Shown: positions 56,077 to 64,000, counted from the first letter of the stretch. The stretch is 64,000 bases of DNA from Loxodes magnus (GCA_946699065.1 CAMPDV010000291.1:124001-188000), one strand, 5' to 3'. Numbers and translations are program-made. The notes: generated from the sequence alone by a model not told the origin.

Positions 56077-58458
56077 GTGGCTATATCCAGTGATTCAGAG
56101 TTCATCGTATCGGGAAGTTATGATTATACGGTGAGACTATGGAACGTCAAGACAGGTACCTGTAAGACCATGAGTGGTCACACTAGTTGTGTATCTGCTG
56201 TGGCTATATCCAGTGATTCAGAGTTCATCGTATCGGGAAGTAATGATAATACGGTGAGACTATGGGACGTCAAGACAGGTACCTGTAAGACCATGAGTGG
56301 TCACACTAGTTATGTATCTGCTGTGGCTATATCCAGTGATTTAGAGTTCATCGTATCGGGAAGTTATGATTATACGGTGAGACTATGGGACGTCAAGACA
56401 GGTACCTGTAAGACCATGAGTGGTCACACTAGTTGTGTATCTGTTGTGGCTATATCCAGTGATTCAGAGTTCATCGTATCGGGAAGTTATGATTATACGG
56501 TGAGACTATGGGACGTCAAGACAGGTACCTGTAAGACCATGAGTGGTCACACTAGTTATGTATCTGCTGTGGCTATATCCAGTGATTTAGAGTTCATCGT
56601 ATCGGGAAGTTATGATTATACGGTGAGACTATGGAACGTCAAGACAGGTACCTGTAAGACCATGAGTGGTCACACTAGTTATGTATCTGCTGTGGCTATA
56701 TCCAGTGATTCAGAGTTCATCGTATCGGGAAGTTATGATTATACGGTGAGACTATGGGACGTCAAGACAGGTACCTGTAAGACCATGAGTGGTCACACTA
56801 GTTATGTATCTGCTGTGGCTATATCCAGTGATTCAGAGTTCATCGTATCGGGAAGTTATGATTATACGGTGAGACTATGGAACGTCAAGACAGGTACCTG
56901 TAAGACCATGAGTGGTCACACTAGTTGTGTATCTGCTGTGGCTATATCCAGTGATTCAGAGTTCATCGTATCGGGAAGTTATGATTATACGGTGAGACTA
57001 TGGAACGTCAAGACAGGTACCTGTAAGACCATGAGTGGTCACACTAGTTGTGTATCTGCTGTGGCTATATCCAGTGATTCAGAGTTCATCGTATCGGGAA
57101 GTTATGATTATACGGTGAGACTATGGAACGTCAAGACAGGTACCTGTAAGACCATGAGTGGTCACACTACTGTTGTATCATCTGTGGCTATATCCAGTGA
57201 TTCAGAGTTCATCGTATCGGGAAGTCATGATTATACGGTGAGACTATGGGACGTCAAGACAGGTACCTGTAAGACCATGAGTGGTCACACTAGTTGTGTA
57301 TCTGCTGTGGCTATATCCAGTGATTCAGAGTTCATCGTATCGGGAAGTTATGATTATACGGTGAGACTATGGGACGTCAAGACAGGTACCTGTAAGACCA
57401 TGAGTGGTCACACACATTATGTATATGCTGTGGCTATATCCAGTGATTTAGAGTTCATCGTATCGGGAAGTTATGATTATACGGTGAGACTATGGGACGT
57501 CAAGACAGGTACCTGTAAGACCATGAGTGGTCACACTAGTTGTGTATATGCTGTGGCTATATCCAGTGATTCAGAGTTCATCGTATCGGGAAGTTATGAT
57601 TATACGGTGAGACTATGGGACGTCAAGACAGGTACCTGTAAGACCATGAGTGGTCACACTACTGTTGTATCATCTGTGGCTATATCCAGTGATTTAGAGT
57701 TCATCGTATCGGGAAGTTATGATTATACGGTGAGACTATGGGACGTCAAGACAGGTACCTGTAAGACCATGAGTGGTCACACTAGTTGTGTATCTGCTGT
57801 GGCTATATCCAGTGATTCAGAGTTCATCGTATCGGGAAGTTATGATTATACGGTGAGACTATGGGACGTCAAGACAGGTACCTGTAAGACCATGAGTGGT
57901 CACACTAGTTATGTATCTGCTGTGGCTATATCCAGTGATTCAGAGTTCATCGTATCGGGAAGTTATGATTATACGGTGAGACTATGGGACGTCAAGACAG
58001 GTACCTGTAAGACCATGAGTGGTCACACTAGTTATGTATATGCTGTGGCTATATCCAGTGATTTAGAGTTCATCGTATCTGGAAGTTATGATTATACGGT
58101 GAGACTATGGGACGTCAAGACAGGTACCTGTAAGACCATGAGTGGTCACACTAGTTATGTATCTGCTGTGGCTATATCCAGTGATTCAGAGTTCATCGTA
58201 TCGGGAAGTTATGATTATACGGTGAGACTATGGGACGTCAAGACAGGTACCTGTAAGACCATGAGTGGTCACACTAGTTATGTATATGCTGTGACTATAT
58301 CCAGTGATTTAGAGTTCATCGTATCTGGAAGTAATGATTATACGGTGAGACTATGGGACGTCAAGACAGGTACCTGTAAGACCATGAGTGGTCACACACA
58401 TTATGTATCTGCTGTGGCTATATCCAGTGATTCAGAGTTCATCGTATCGGGAAGTTGA
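56077..58458 (+). CDS. Second longest WD40 open stretch, 793 aa, about 19 blades
   Basis: From class A TAA 56071 to the one-off TGA 58456. Most of it (56191-58285) is the copy of 44137-46231. The last two blades diverge: an Ala12-to-Thr/Asn25 blade, then the THYVSAV blade that ends at SGS-TGA-DKT. All tetrad residues are intact in the complete blades. Confidence 0.43.
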   Translation: MAISSDSEFIVSGSYDYTVRLWNVKTGTCKTMSGHTSCVSAVAISSDSEFIVSGSNDNTVRLWDVKTGTCKTMSGHTSYVSAVAISSDLEFIVSGSYDYTVRLWDVKTGTCKTMSGHTSCVSVVAISSDSEFIVSGSYDYTVRLWDVKTGTCKTMSGHTSYVSAVAISSDLEFIVSGSYDYTVRLWNVKTGTCKTMSGHTSYVSAVAISSDSEFIVSGSYDYTVRLWDVKTGTCKTMSGHTSYVSAVAISSDSEFIVSGSYDYTVRLWNVKTGTCKTMSGHTSCVSAVAISSDSEFIVSGSYDYTVRLWNVKTGTCKTMSGHTSCVSAVAISSDSEFIVSGSYDYTVRLWNVKTGTCKTMSGHTTVVSSVAISSDSEFIVSGSHDYTVRLWDVKTGTCKTMSGHTSCVSAVAISSDSEFIVSGSYDYTVRLWDVKTGTCKTMSGHTHYVYAVAISSDLEFIVSGSYDYTVRLWDVKTGTCKTMSGHTSCVYAVAISSDSEFIVSGSYDYTVRLWDVKTGTCKTMSGHTTVVSSVAISSDLEFIVSGSYDYTVRLWDVKTGTCKTMSGHTSCVSAVAISSDSEFIVSGSYDYTVRLWDVKTGTCKTMSGHTSYVSAVAISSDSEFIVSGSYDYTVRLWDVKTGTCKTMSGHTSYVYAVAISSDLEFIVSGSYDYTVRLWDVKTGTCKTMSGHTSYVSAVAISSDSEFIVSGSYDYTVRLWDVKTGTCKTMSGHTSYVYAVTISSDLEFIVSGSNDYTVRLWDVKTGTCKTMSGHTHYVSAVAISSDSEFIVSGS
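56191..58285 (+). repeat. Block E copy 2
   Basis: It matches 44137-46231. The lack of private changes in either copy suggests a recent event, or an assembly duplication. Confidence 0.85.
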
Positions 58459-58506
58459 GATAAGACGGTGAGACTATGGGACGTCAAGACAGGTACCTGT
58501 AAGACC
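58384..58506 (+). repeat. Divergent unit with SGS-TGA-DKT
   Basis: The blade starts THYVSAV and its b-c turn reads SGS, TGA (58456-58458), Asp, Lys, Thr. SGSWDKT is a very common WD40 turn, so the TGA again falls at a consensus Trp. Lys27 (AAG) is otherwise not seen at this position. The unit sits just left of the tail cassettes. Confidence 0.85.
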
Positions 58507-59820
58507 ATGAGTGGTCACACACATTATGTATATGCTGTGGCTATATCCAGTGATTTAGAGTTCATCGTATCTGGAAGTAATGATTATACGGTGAGACTAT
58601 GGGACGTCAAGACAGGTACCTGTAAGACCATGAGTGGTCACACTAGTTGTGTATCTGCTGTGGCTATATCCAGTGATTCAGAGTTCATCGTATCGGGAAG
58701 TTATGATTATACGGTGAGACTATGGGACGTCAAGACAGGTACCTGTAAGACCATGAGTGGTCACACACATTATGTATATGCTGTGGCTATATCCAGTGAT
58801 TTAGAGTTCATCGTATCGGGAAGTTAAGATTATACGGTGAGACTATGGAACGTCAAGACAAGTACCTGTAAGACCATGAGTGGTCACACAAGTCATGTAT
58901 ATGCTGTGGCTATATCCAGTGATTTAGAGTTCATCGTATCGGGAAGTAATGATAATACGGTGAGACTATGGGACGTCAAGACAGGTACCTGTAAGACCAT
59001 GAGTGGTCACACTAGTTATGTATATGCTGTGGCTATATCCAGTGATTTAGAGTTCATCGTATCGGGAAGTTATGATTATACGGTGAGACTATGGGACGTC
59101 AAGACAGGTACCTGTAAGACCATGAGTGGTCACACTAGTTATGTATCTGCTGTGGCTATATCCAGTGATTTGGAGTTCATCGTATCGGGAAGTTATGATT
59201 ATACGGTGAGACTATGGGACGTCAAGACAGGTACCTGTAAGACCATGAGTGGTCACACTAGTTATGTATCTGCTGTGGCTATATCCAGTGATTCAGAGTT
59301 CATCGTATCGGGAAGTTATGATTATACGGTGAGACTATGGGACGTCAAGACAGGTACCTGTAAGACCATGAGTGGTCACACTAGTTGTGTATAAGCTGTG
59401 GCTATATCCAGTGATTCAGAGTTCATCGTATCGGGAAGTTATGATTATACGGTGAGACTATGGGACGTCAAGACAGGTACCTGTAAGACCATGAGTGGTC
59501 ACACACATTATGTATATGCTGTGGCTATATCCAGTGATTTAGAGTTCATCGTATCGGGAAGTCATGATTATACGGTGAGACTATGGGACGTCAAGACAGG
59601 TACCTGTAAGACCATGAGTGGTCACACTAGTTGTGTATCTGCTGTGGCTATATCCAGTGATTCAGAGTTCATCGTATCGGGAAGTTATGATTATACGGTG
59701 AGACTATGGGACGTCAAGACAGGTACCTGTAAGACCATGAGTGGTCACACACATTATGTATATGCTGTGGCTATATCCAGTGATTTAGAGTTCATCGTAT
59801 CGGGAAGTTAAGATTATACG
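58459..59820 (+). pseudogene. Stretches holding the first tail cassettes
   Basis: Open parts 58468-58827, 58837-59394 (185 aa) and 59398-59811. Class E TAA at 58825 and 59809, class A TAA at 59392. Each class E stop is followed by WN, Gly37 to Ser and a TSHVYAV blade. Confidence 0.42.
58507..59121 (+). repeat. Tail cassette, copy 1 of 3 (5 units)
   Basis: Order: THYVYAV-Leu17-Asn25, Cys7-Ser9, THYVYAV-Leu17-TAA with WN and Gly37 to Ser, TSHVYAV-Asn25-Asn27, Tyr7-Tyr9. It is repeated 8 and 37 units on. Confidence 0.83.
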
Positions 59821-60105
59821 GTGAGACTATGGAACGTCAAGACAAGTACCTGTAAGACCATGAGTGGTCACACAAGTCATGTATATGCTGTGGCTATATC
59901 CAGTGATTTAGAGTTCATCGTATCGGGAAGTAATGATAATACGGTGAGACTATGGGACGTCAAGACAGGTACCTGTAAGACCATGAGTGGTCACACTAGT
60001 TATGTATATGCTGTGGCTATATCCAGTGATTTAGAGTTCATCGTATCGGGAAGTTATGATTATACGGTGAGACTATGGGACGTCAAGACAGGTACCTGTA
60101 AGACC
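59491..60105 (+). repeat. Tail cassette, copy 2 of 3
   Basis: Same order, shift 984 bp; its first blade has His25 instead of Asn25. Confidence 0.83.
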
Positions 60106-61608
60106 ATGAGTGGTCACACTAGTTATGTATCTGCTGTGGCTATATCCAGTGATTTAGAGTTCATCGTATCGGGAAGTTATGATTATACGGTGAGACTATG
60201 GGACGTCAAGACAGGTACCTGTAAGACCATGAGTGGTCACACTAGTTATGTATCTGCTGTGGCTATATCCAGTGATTCAGAGTTCATCGTATCGGGAAGT
60301 TATGATTATACGGTGAGACTATGGGACGTCAAGACAGGTACCTGTAAGACCATGAGTGGTCACACTAGTTATGTATCTGCTGTGGCTATATCCAGTGATT
60401 CAGAGTTCATCGTATCGGGAAGTTATGATTATACGGTGAGACTATGGGACGTCAAGACAGGTACCTGTAAGACCATGAGTGGTCACACTAGTTGTGTATA
60501 TGCTGTGGCTATATCCAGTGATTTAGAGTTCATCGTATCGGGAAGTAATGATAATACGGTGAGACTATGGGACGTCAAGACAGGTACCTGTAAGACCATG
60601 AGTGGTCACACTAGTTATGTATCTGCTGTGGCTATATCCAGTGATTTAGAGTTCATCGTATCGGGAAGTTATGATTATACGGTGAGACTATGGAACGTCA
60701 AGACAGGTACCTGTAAGACCATGAGTGGTCACACTAGTTGTGTATCTGTTGTGGCTATATCCAGTGATTCAGAGTTCATCGTATCGGGAAGTTATGATAA
60801 TACGGTGAGACTATGGGACGTCAAGACAGGTACCTGTAAGACCATGAGTGGTCACACTAGTTATGTATATGCTGTGGCTATATCCAGTGATTTAGAGTTC
60901 ATCGTATCGGGAAGTTATGATTATACGGTGAGACTATGGAAAGTCAAGACAGGTACCTGTAAGACCATGAGTGGTCACACTAGTTATGTATCTGCTGTGG
61001 CTATATCCAGTGATTTAGAGTTCATCGTATCGGGAAGTTATGATTATACGGTGAGACTATGGAACGTCAAGACAGGTACCTGTAAGACCATGAGTGGTCA
61101 CACTAGTTGTGTATCTGTTGTGGCTATATCCAGTGATTCAGAGTTCATCGTATCGGGAAGTTATGATAATACGGTGAGACTATGGGACGTCAAGACAGGT
61201 ACCTGTAAGACCATGAGTGGTCACACTAGTTATGTATATGCTGTGGCTATATCCAGTGATTTAGAGTTCATCGTATCGGGAAGTTATGATTATACGGTGA
61301 GACTATGGAAAGTCAAGACAGGTACCTGTAAGACCATGAGTGGTCACACTAGTTGTGTATCTGCTGTGGCTATATCCAGTGATTCAGAGTTCATCGTATC
61401 GGGAAGTTATGATTATACGGTGAGACTATGGAACGTCAAGACAGGTACCTGTAAGACCATGAGTGGTCACACTACTGTTGTATCATCTGTGGCTATATCC
61501 AGTGATTTAGAGTTCATCGTATCGGGAAGTTATGATTATACGGTGAGACTATGGGACGTCAAGACAGGTACCTGTAAGACCATGAGTGGTCACACTAGTT
61601 ATGTATAA
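59821..61608 (+). CDS. WD40 open stretch, 595 aa, 14-15 blades
   Basis: From GTG after class E TAA 59809 to class A TAA 61606. It includes a perfect-looking three-blade tandem duplication (60598-61335) with SVV, Asn27 and Lys33 markers. Lys33 blades here are the last in the window. Confidence 0.42.
   Translation: MRLWNVKTSTCKTMSGHTSHVYAVAISSDLEFIVSGSNDNTVRLWDVKTGTCKTMSGHTSYVYAVAISSDLEFIVSGSYDYTVRLWDVKTGTCKTMSGHTSYVSAVAISSDLEFIVSGSYDYTVRLWDVKTGTCKTMSGHTSYVSAVAISSDSEFIVSGSYDYTVRLWDVKTGTCKTMSGHTSYVSAVAISSDSEFIVSGSYDYTVRLWDVKTGTCKTMSGHTSCVYAVAISSDLEFIVSGSNDNTVRLWDVKTGTCKTMSGHTSYVSAVAISSDLEFIVSGSYDYTVRLWNVKTGTCKTMSGHTSCVSVVAISSDSEFIVSGSYDNTVRLWDVKTGTCKTMSGHTSYVYAVAISSDLEFIVSGSYDYTVRLWKVKTGTCKTMSGHTSYVSAVAISSDLEFIVSGSYDYTVRLWNVKTGTCKTMSGHTSCVSVVAISSDSEFIVSGSYDNTVRLWDVKTGTCKTMSGHTSYVYAVAISSDLEFIVSGSYDYTVRLWKVKTGTCKTMSGHTSCVSAVAISSDSEFIVSGSYDYTVRLWNVKTGTCKTMSGHTTVVSSVAISSDLEFIVSGSYDYTVRLWDVKTGTCKTMSGHTSYV
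60598..61335 (+). repeat. Three-unit tandem duplication (2 x 369 bp)
   Basis: 60598-60966 and 60967-61335 show the same three blades: Tyr7-Ser9-Leu17-WN, SCVSVV-Asn27-WD, Tyr7-Tyr9-Leu17-WK. Rare markers (Val10, Asn27 with Tyr25, Lys33) occur together in both copies, which points to a very recent duplication of three units. Confidence 0.85.
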
Positions 61609-61611
61609 GCT

Positions 61612-63378
61612 GTGGCTATATCCAGTGATTCAGAGTTCATCGTATCGGGAAGTTATGATTATACGGTGAGACTATGGAACGTCAAGACAGGTACCTGTAA
61701 GACCATGAGTGGTCACACTAGTTATGTATCTGCTGTGGCTATATCCAGTGATTCAGAGTTCATCGTATCGGGAAGTTATGATTATACGGTGAGACTATGG
61801 AACGTCAAGACAGGTACCTGTAAGACCATGAGTGGTCACACTAGTTGTGTATCTGTTGTGGCTATATCCAGTGATTCAGAGTTCATCGTATCGGGAAGTT
61901 ATGATTATACGGTGAGACTATGGGACGTCAAGACAGGTACCTGTAAGACCATGAGTGGTCACACTACTGTTGTATCATCTGTGGCTATATCCAGTGATTT
62001 AGAGTTCATCGTATCGGGAAGTTATGATTATACGGTGAGACTATGGAACGTCAAGACAGGTACCTGTAAGACCATGAGTGGTCACACTAGTTGTGTATCT
62101 GTTGTGGCTATATCCAGTGATTCAGAGTTCATCGTATCGGGAAGTTATGATTATACGGTGAGACTATGGAACGTCAAGACAGGTACCTGTAAGACCATGA
62201 GTGGTCACACTAGTTATGTATCTGCTGTGGCTATATCCAGTGATTCAGAGTTCATCGTATCGGGAAGTTATGATTATACGGTGAGACTATGGGACGTCAA
62301 GACAGGTACCTGTAAGACCATGAGTGGTCACACTAGTTATGTATCTGCTGTGGCTATATCCAGTGATTCAGAGTTCATCGTATCGGGAAGTTATGATTAT
62401 ACGGTGAGACTATGGGACGTCAAGACAGGTACCTGTAAGACCATGAGTGGTCACACTAGTTGTGTATATGCTGTGGCTATATCCAGTGATTCAGAGTTCA
62501 TCGTATCGGGAAGTTATGATTATACGGTGAGACTATGGAACGTCAAGACAGGTACCTGTAAGACCATGAGTGGTCACACTAGTTGTGTATATGCTGTGGC
62601 TATATCCAGTGATTCAGAGTTCATCGTATCGGGAAGTTAAGATTATACGGTGAGACTATGGAACGTCAAGACAAGTACCTGTAAGACCATGAGTGGTCAC
62701 ACAAGTCATGTATATGCTGTGGCTATATCCAGTGATTTAGAGTTCATCGTATCGGGAAGTAATGATAATACGGTGAGACTATGGGACGTCAAGACAGGTA
62801 CCTGTAAGACCATGAGTGGTCACACTAGTTATGTATATGCTGTGGCTATATCCAGTGATTTAGAGTTCATCGTATCGGGAAGTTATGATTATACGGTGAG
62901 ACTATGGGACGTCAAGACAGGTACCTGTAAGACCATGAGTGGTCACACTAGTTATGTATCTGCTGTGGCTATATCCAGTGATTCAGAGTTCATCGTATCG
63001 GGAAGTTATGATTATACGGTGAGACTATGGGACGTCAAGACAGGTACCTGTAAGACCATGAGTGGTCACACACATTATGTATATGCTGTGGCTATATCCA
63101 GTGATTTAGAGTTCATCGTATCGGGAAGTAATGATTATACGGTGAGACTATGGGACGTCAAGACAGGTACCTGTAAGACCATGAGTGGTCACACTAGTTG
63201 TGTATCTGCTGTGGCTATATCCAGTGATTCAGAGTTCATCGTATCGGGAAGTTATGATTATACGGTGAGACTATGGGACGTCAAGACAGGTACCTGTAAG
63301 ACCATGAGTGGTCACACACATTATGTATATGCTGTGGCTATATCCAGTGATTTAGAGTTCATCGTATCGGGAAGTTAA
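61612..63378 (+). CDS. Two WD40 open stretches, 342 and 242 aa
   Basis: 61612-62640 ends at class E TAA 62638 and has two SVV blades flanking a TTVV blade. 62650-63378 ends at class E TAA 63376 and starts with the Gly37-to-Ser/TSHV blades. They are separated only by that one TAA. Confidence 0.38.
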
Positions 63379-63672
63379 GATTATACGGTGAGACTATGGA
63401 ACGTCAAGACAAGTACCTGTAAGACCATGAGTGGTCACACAAGTCATGTATATGCTGTGGCTATATCCAGTGATTTAGAGTTCATCGTATCGGGAAGTAA
63501 TGATAATACGGTGAGACTATGGGACGTCAAGACAGGTACCTGTAAGACTATGAGTGGTCACACTAGTTATGTATATGCTGTGGCTATATCCAGTGATTTA
63601 GAGTTCATCGTATCGGGAAGTTATGATTATACGGTGAGACTATGGGACGTCAAGACAGGTACCTGTAAGACC
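63058..63672 (+). repeat. Tail cassette, copy 3 of 3
   Basis: Same order, shift 3,567 bp from copy 2; its first blade has Asn25. A partial copy (the last three units' worth after TAA) follows 62638. Confidence 0.83.
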
Positions 63673-64000
63673 ATGAGTGGTCACACTAGTTATGTATCTG
63701 CTGTGGCTATATCCAGTGATTTAGAGTTCATCGTATCGGGAAGTTATGATTATACGGTGAGACTATGGGACGTCAAGACAGGTACCTGTAAGACCATGAG
63801 TGGTCACACTAGTTATGTATCTGCTGTGGCTATATCCAGTGATTTAGAGTTCATCGTATCGGGAAGTTATGATTATACGGTGAGACTATGGGACGTCAAG
63901 ACAGGTACCTGTAAGACCATGAGTGGTCACACTAGTTATGTATCTGCTGTGGCTATATCCAGTGATTCAGAGTTCATCGTATCGGGAAGTTATGATTATA
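63388..64000 (+). CDS. Right-edge WD40 stretch, open at window end
   Basis: From GTG after class E TAA 63376, about 204 codons with no stop before the window ends. It starts with Gly37 to Ser, TSHVYAV and Asn25-Asn27 blades, then Tyr7 blades. Thr41 of one blade uses ACT instead of ACC (63547-63549), one of the few silent changes. Confidence 0.38.
   Translation, partial: MRLWNVKTSTCKTMSGHTSHVYAVAISSDLEFIVSGSNDNTVRLWDVKTGTCKTMSGHTSYVYAVAISSDLEFIVSGSYDYTVRLWDVKTGTCKTMSGHTSYVSAVAISSDLEFIVSGSYDYTVRLWDVKTGTCKTMSGHTSYVSAVAISSDLEFIVSGSYDYTVRLWDVKTGTCKTMSGHTSYVSAVAISSDSEFIVSGSYDY

Larger units (their letters stand above)
107..61608 (+). other. Class A stops: TAA at residue 9 (51 copies)
   Basis: The context is gta-TAA-gct-gtg, where other units have TAT (Tyr) or TCT (Ser) at residue 9. 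First copies are at 107, 599, 722, 968, 1460 and 1829; the last are at 56071, 59392 and 61606. TAT to TAA is a single change. Residue 9 is the position called R1 in WD40 surface analysis, one of three residues that usually form the top-face contact site. Class A follows Tyr7, Cys7 and His7 backgrounds alike, so it was either spread by exchange or arose more than once. Confidence 0.9.
23279..63378 (+). other. Class E stops: TAA at residue 25 (12 copies)
   Basis: The context is gga-agt-TAA-gat in place of agt-TAT-gat. Copies start at 23279, 23771, 24878, 30290, 31889, 32381, 33611, 38161, 58825, 59809, 62638 and 63376. Residue 25 is the residue before tetrad Asp26 (D-1), a top-face contact position that varies as Tyr, Asn or His elsewhere in the array. 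The last four are tightly linked to Gly37 to Ser and to a following TSHV blade. Confidence 0.9.
1..64000 (+). repeat. 123-bp WD40-encoding tandem array, about 520 units
   Basis: The same 123-bp unit repeats head to tail across the whole window; the phase of the first unit (position 2) and the last (63,961) differs by 520 x 123 minus 1. Each unit is 41 codons and one WD40 blade, with the SGH motif at residues 2-4, tetrad Asp26, and TVRLW-D/N at 28-33. Seven blades normally close one propeller, so 520 would equal about 74 propellers. Units differ at only a few codons, mainly 6, 7, 9, 10, 17, 25, 27 and 33. The array ends lie outside the window, so the N-terminal domain, promoter and any C-terminal domain cannot be seen. 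An assembly collapse or expansion cannot be excluded. Confidence 0.98.
35023..64000 (+). pseudogene. WD40 array reading frame, right part (frame 1), stop-interrupted or recoded
   Basis: After the deletion at 35,020/35,021 the array continues in frame 1 to the right window edge with about 235 blades and no further net indel. It holds 47 stop codons, mostly classes A and D. Stops are sparser than on the left, about one per five blades, and the six longest open stretches of the window lie here. No stop follows 63,378, so the frame is open at the window edge. Confidence 0.5.

Noticed and set aside
1-64000. CRISPR array
   Set aside because: The 123-bp units are contiguous coding repeats without unique spacers.
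1-64000. Some 90 separate small genes
   Set aside because: The open stretches share one frame, abut at point stops, begin at accidental GTG or ATG codons inside blades, and have no intergenic signals.
1-64000. Introns removing the stops
   Set aside because: Each unit has donor-like CAG-GTACCT and CT-GTAAGA and acceptor-like TCCAG, but removing GTAAG to CCAG takes out 52 bases, not a multiple of three, and stops B to E would remain.
1-64000. Genes on the - strand or in other + frames
   Set aside because: No extended open frame appears there; any short one would be a shadow of the repeat.
1-64000. Cyanobacterial or fungal NLR origin
   Set aside because: Blade architecture is generic WD40. 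The SSDSEFIVSG core lacks the usual SPDG turn of those families, and no flanking domain is available to assign a source.
1-64000. Diversity-generating retroelement target
   Set aside because: No reverse transcriptase, template repeat or adenine-specific pattern is visible; variants include T/G, C/A and G/A changes.
1-64000. Mesodinium-type code (TAA/TAG as Tyr)
   Set aside because: It would make classes A, B and E silent or conservative, but it leaves TGA as stop at Trp32 in 41 units and makes class C Leu to Tyr. It is possible but explains less than Gln plus Trp.

Overview
The whole 64 kb window is one uninterrupted tandem array. It starts and ends inside a 123-bp unit. The phase of the first and last units gives 520 complete units (positions 2 to 63,960) plus 40 bases. 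Each unit encodes one 41-residue WD40 blade on the + strand: SGH near the start, the tetrad Asp in the b-c turn, and TVRLW followed by D or N at the end. I see no unique sequence, intergenic gap, RNA gene, promoter, ribosome binding site, terminator or mobile element, and no extended open frame on the - strand.

Unit numbering used below: M1 S2 G3 H4 T5 S6 Y7 V8 Y/S9 A10 V11 A12 I13 S14 S15 D16 S/L17 E18 F19 I20 V21 S22 G23 S24 Y/N/H25 D26 Y/N27 T28 V29 R30 L31 W32 D/N33 V34 K35 T36 G37 T38 C39 K40 T41. The unit is about 44% GC.

Read with the standard code, the array frame contains 132 in-frame stop codons. Nearly all belong to five recurrent classes at fixed unit positions: A, TAA at residue 9 (51 copies); B, TAG at residue 27 (17); C, TAA at residue 31 (8); D, TGA at Trp32 (41); E, TAA at residue 25 (12). 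Three more TGA codons occur once each. Only one indel is visible, a 1-base deletion at 35,020/35,021, which moves the array from frame 2 to frame 1. The open stretches between stops run from one unit to 1,097 residues.

Layout by marker: 0-18 kb is rich in TTVVSSV blades, His25/TAG stops and class C stops. 18.7-35 kb introduces TGA-at-Trp and the Asn25-Asn27 blades, and carries a 690-bp cassette present four times. 35-58 kb has large higher-order duplications, including a 2.1-kb block repeated exactly 98 units away, and the longest open stretch. 58.4-64 kb carries a five-unit cassette present three times.

Two readings remain open. (1) The array is a decayed or satellite-like expansion of a WD40 gene, with nonsense variants carried along by unequal exchange. 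(2) The stops are sense codons. TAA/TAG as Gln and TGA as Trp, as in some ciliate nuclear codes, would turn the window into one WD40 frame broken once. Two one-off units place TGA where WD40 proteins classically carry Trp, which fits the second reading but does not prove it. The organism cannot be identified from this sequence. A eukaryote assembled from long reads is my guess; WD40-rich bacteria are not excluded.
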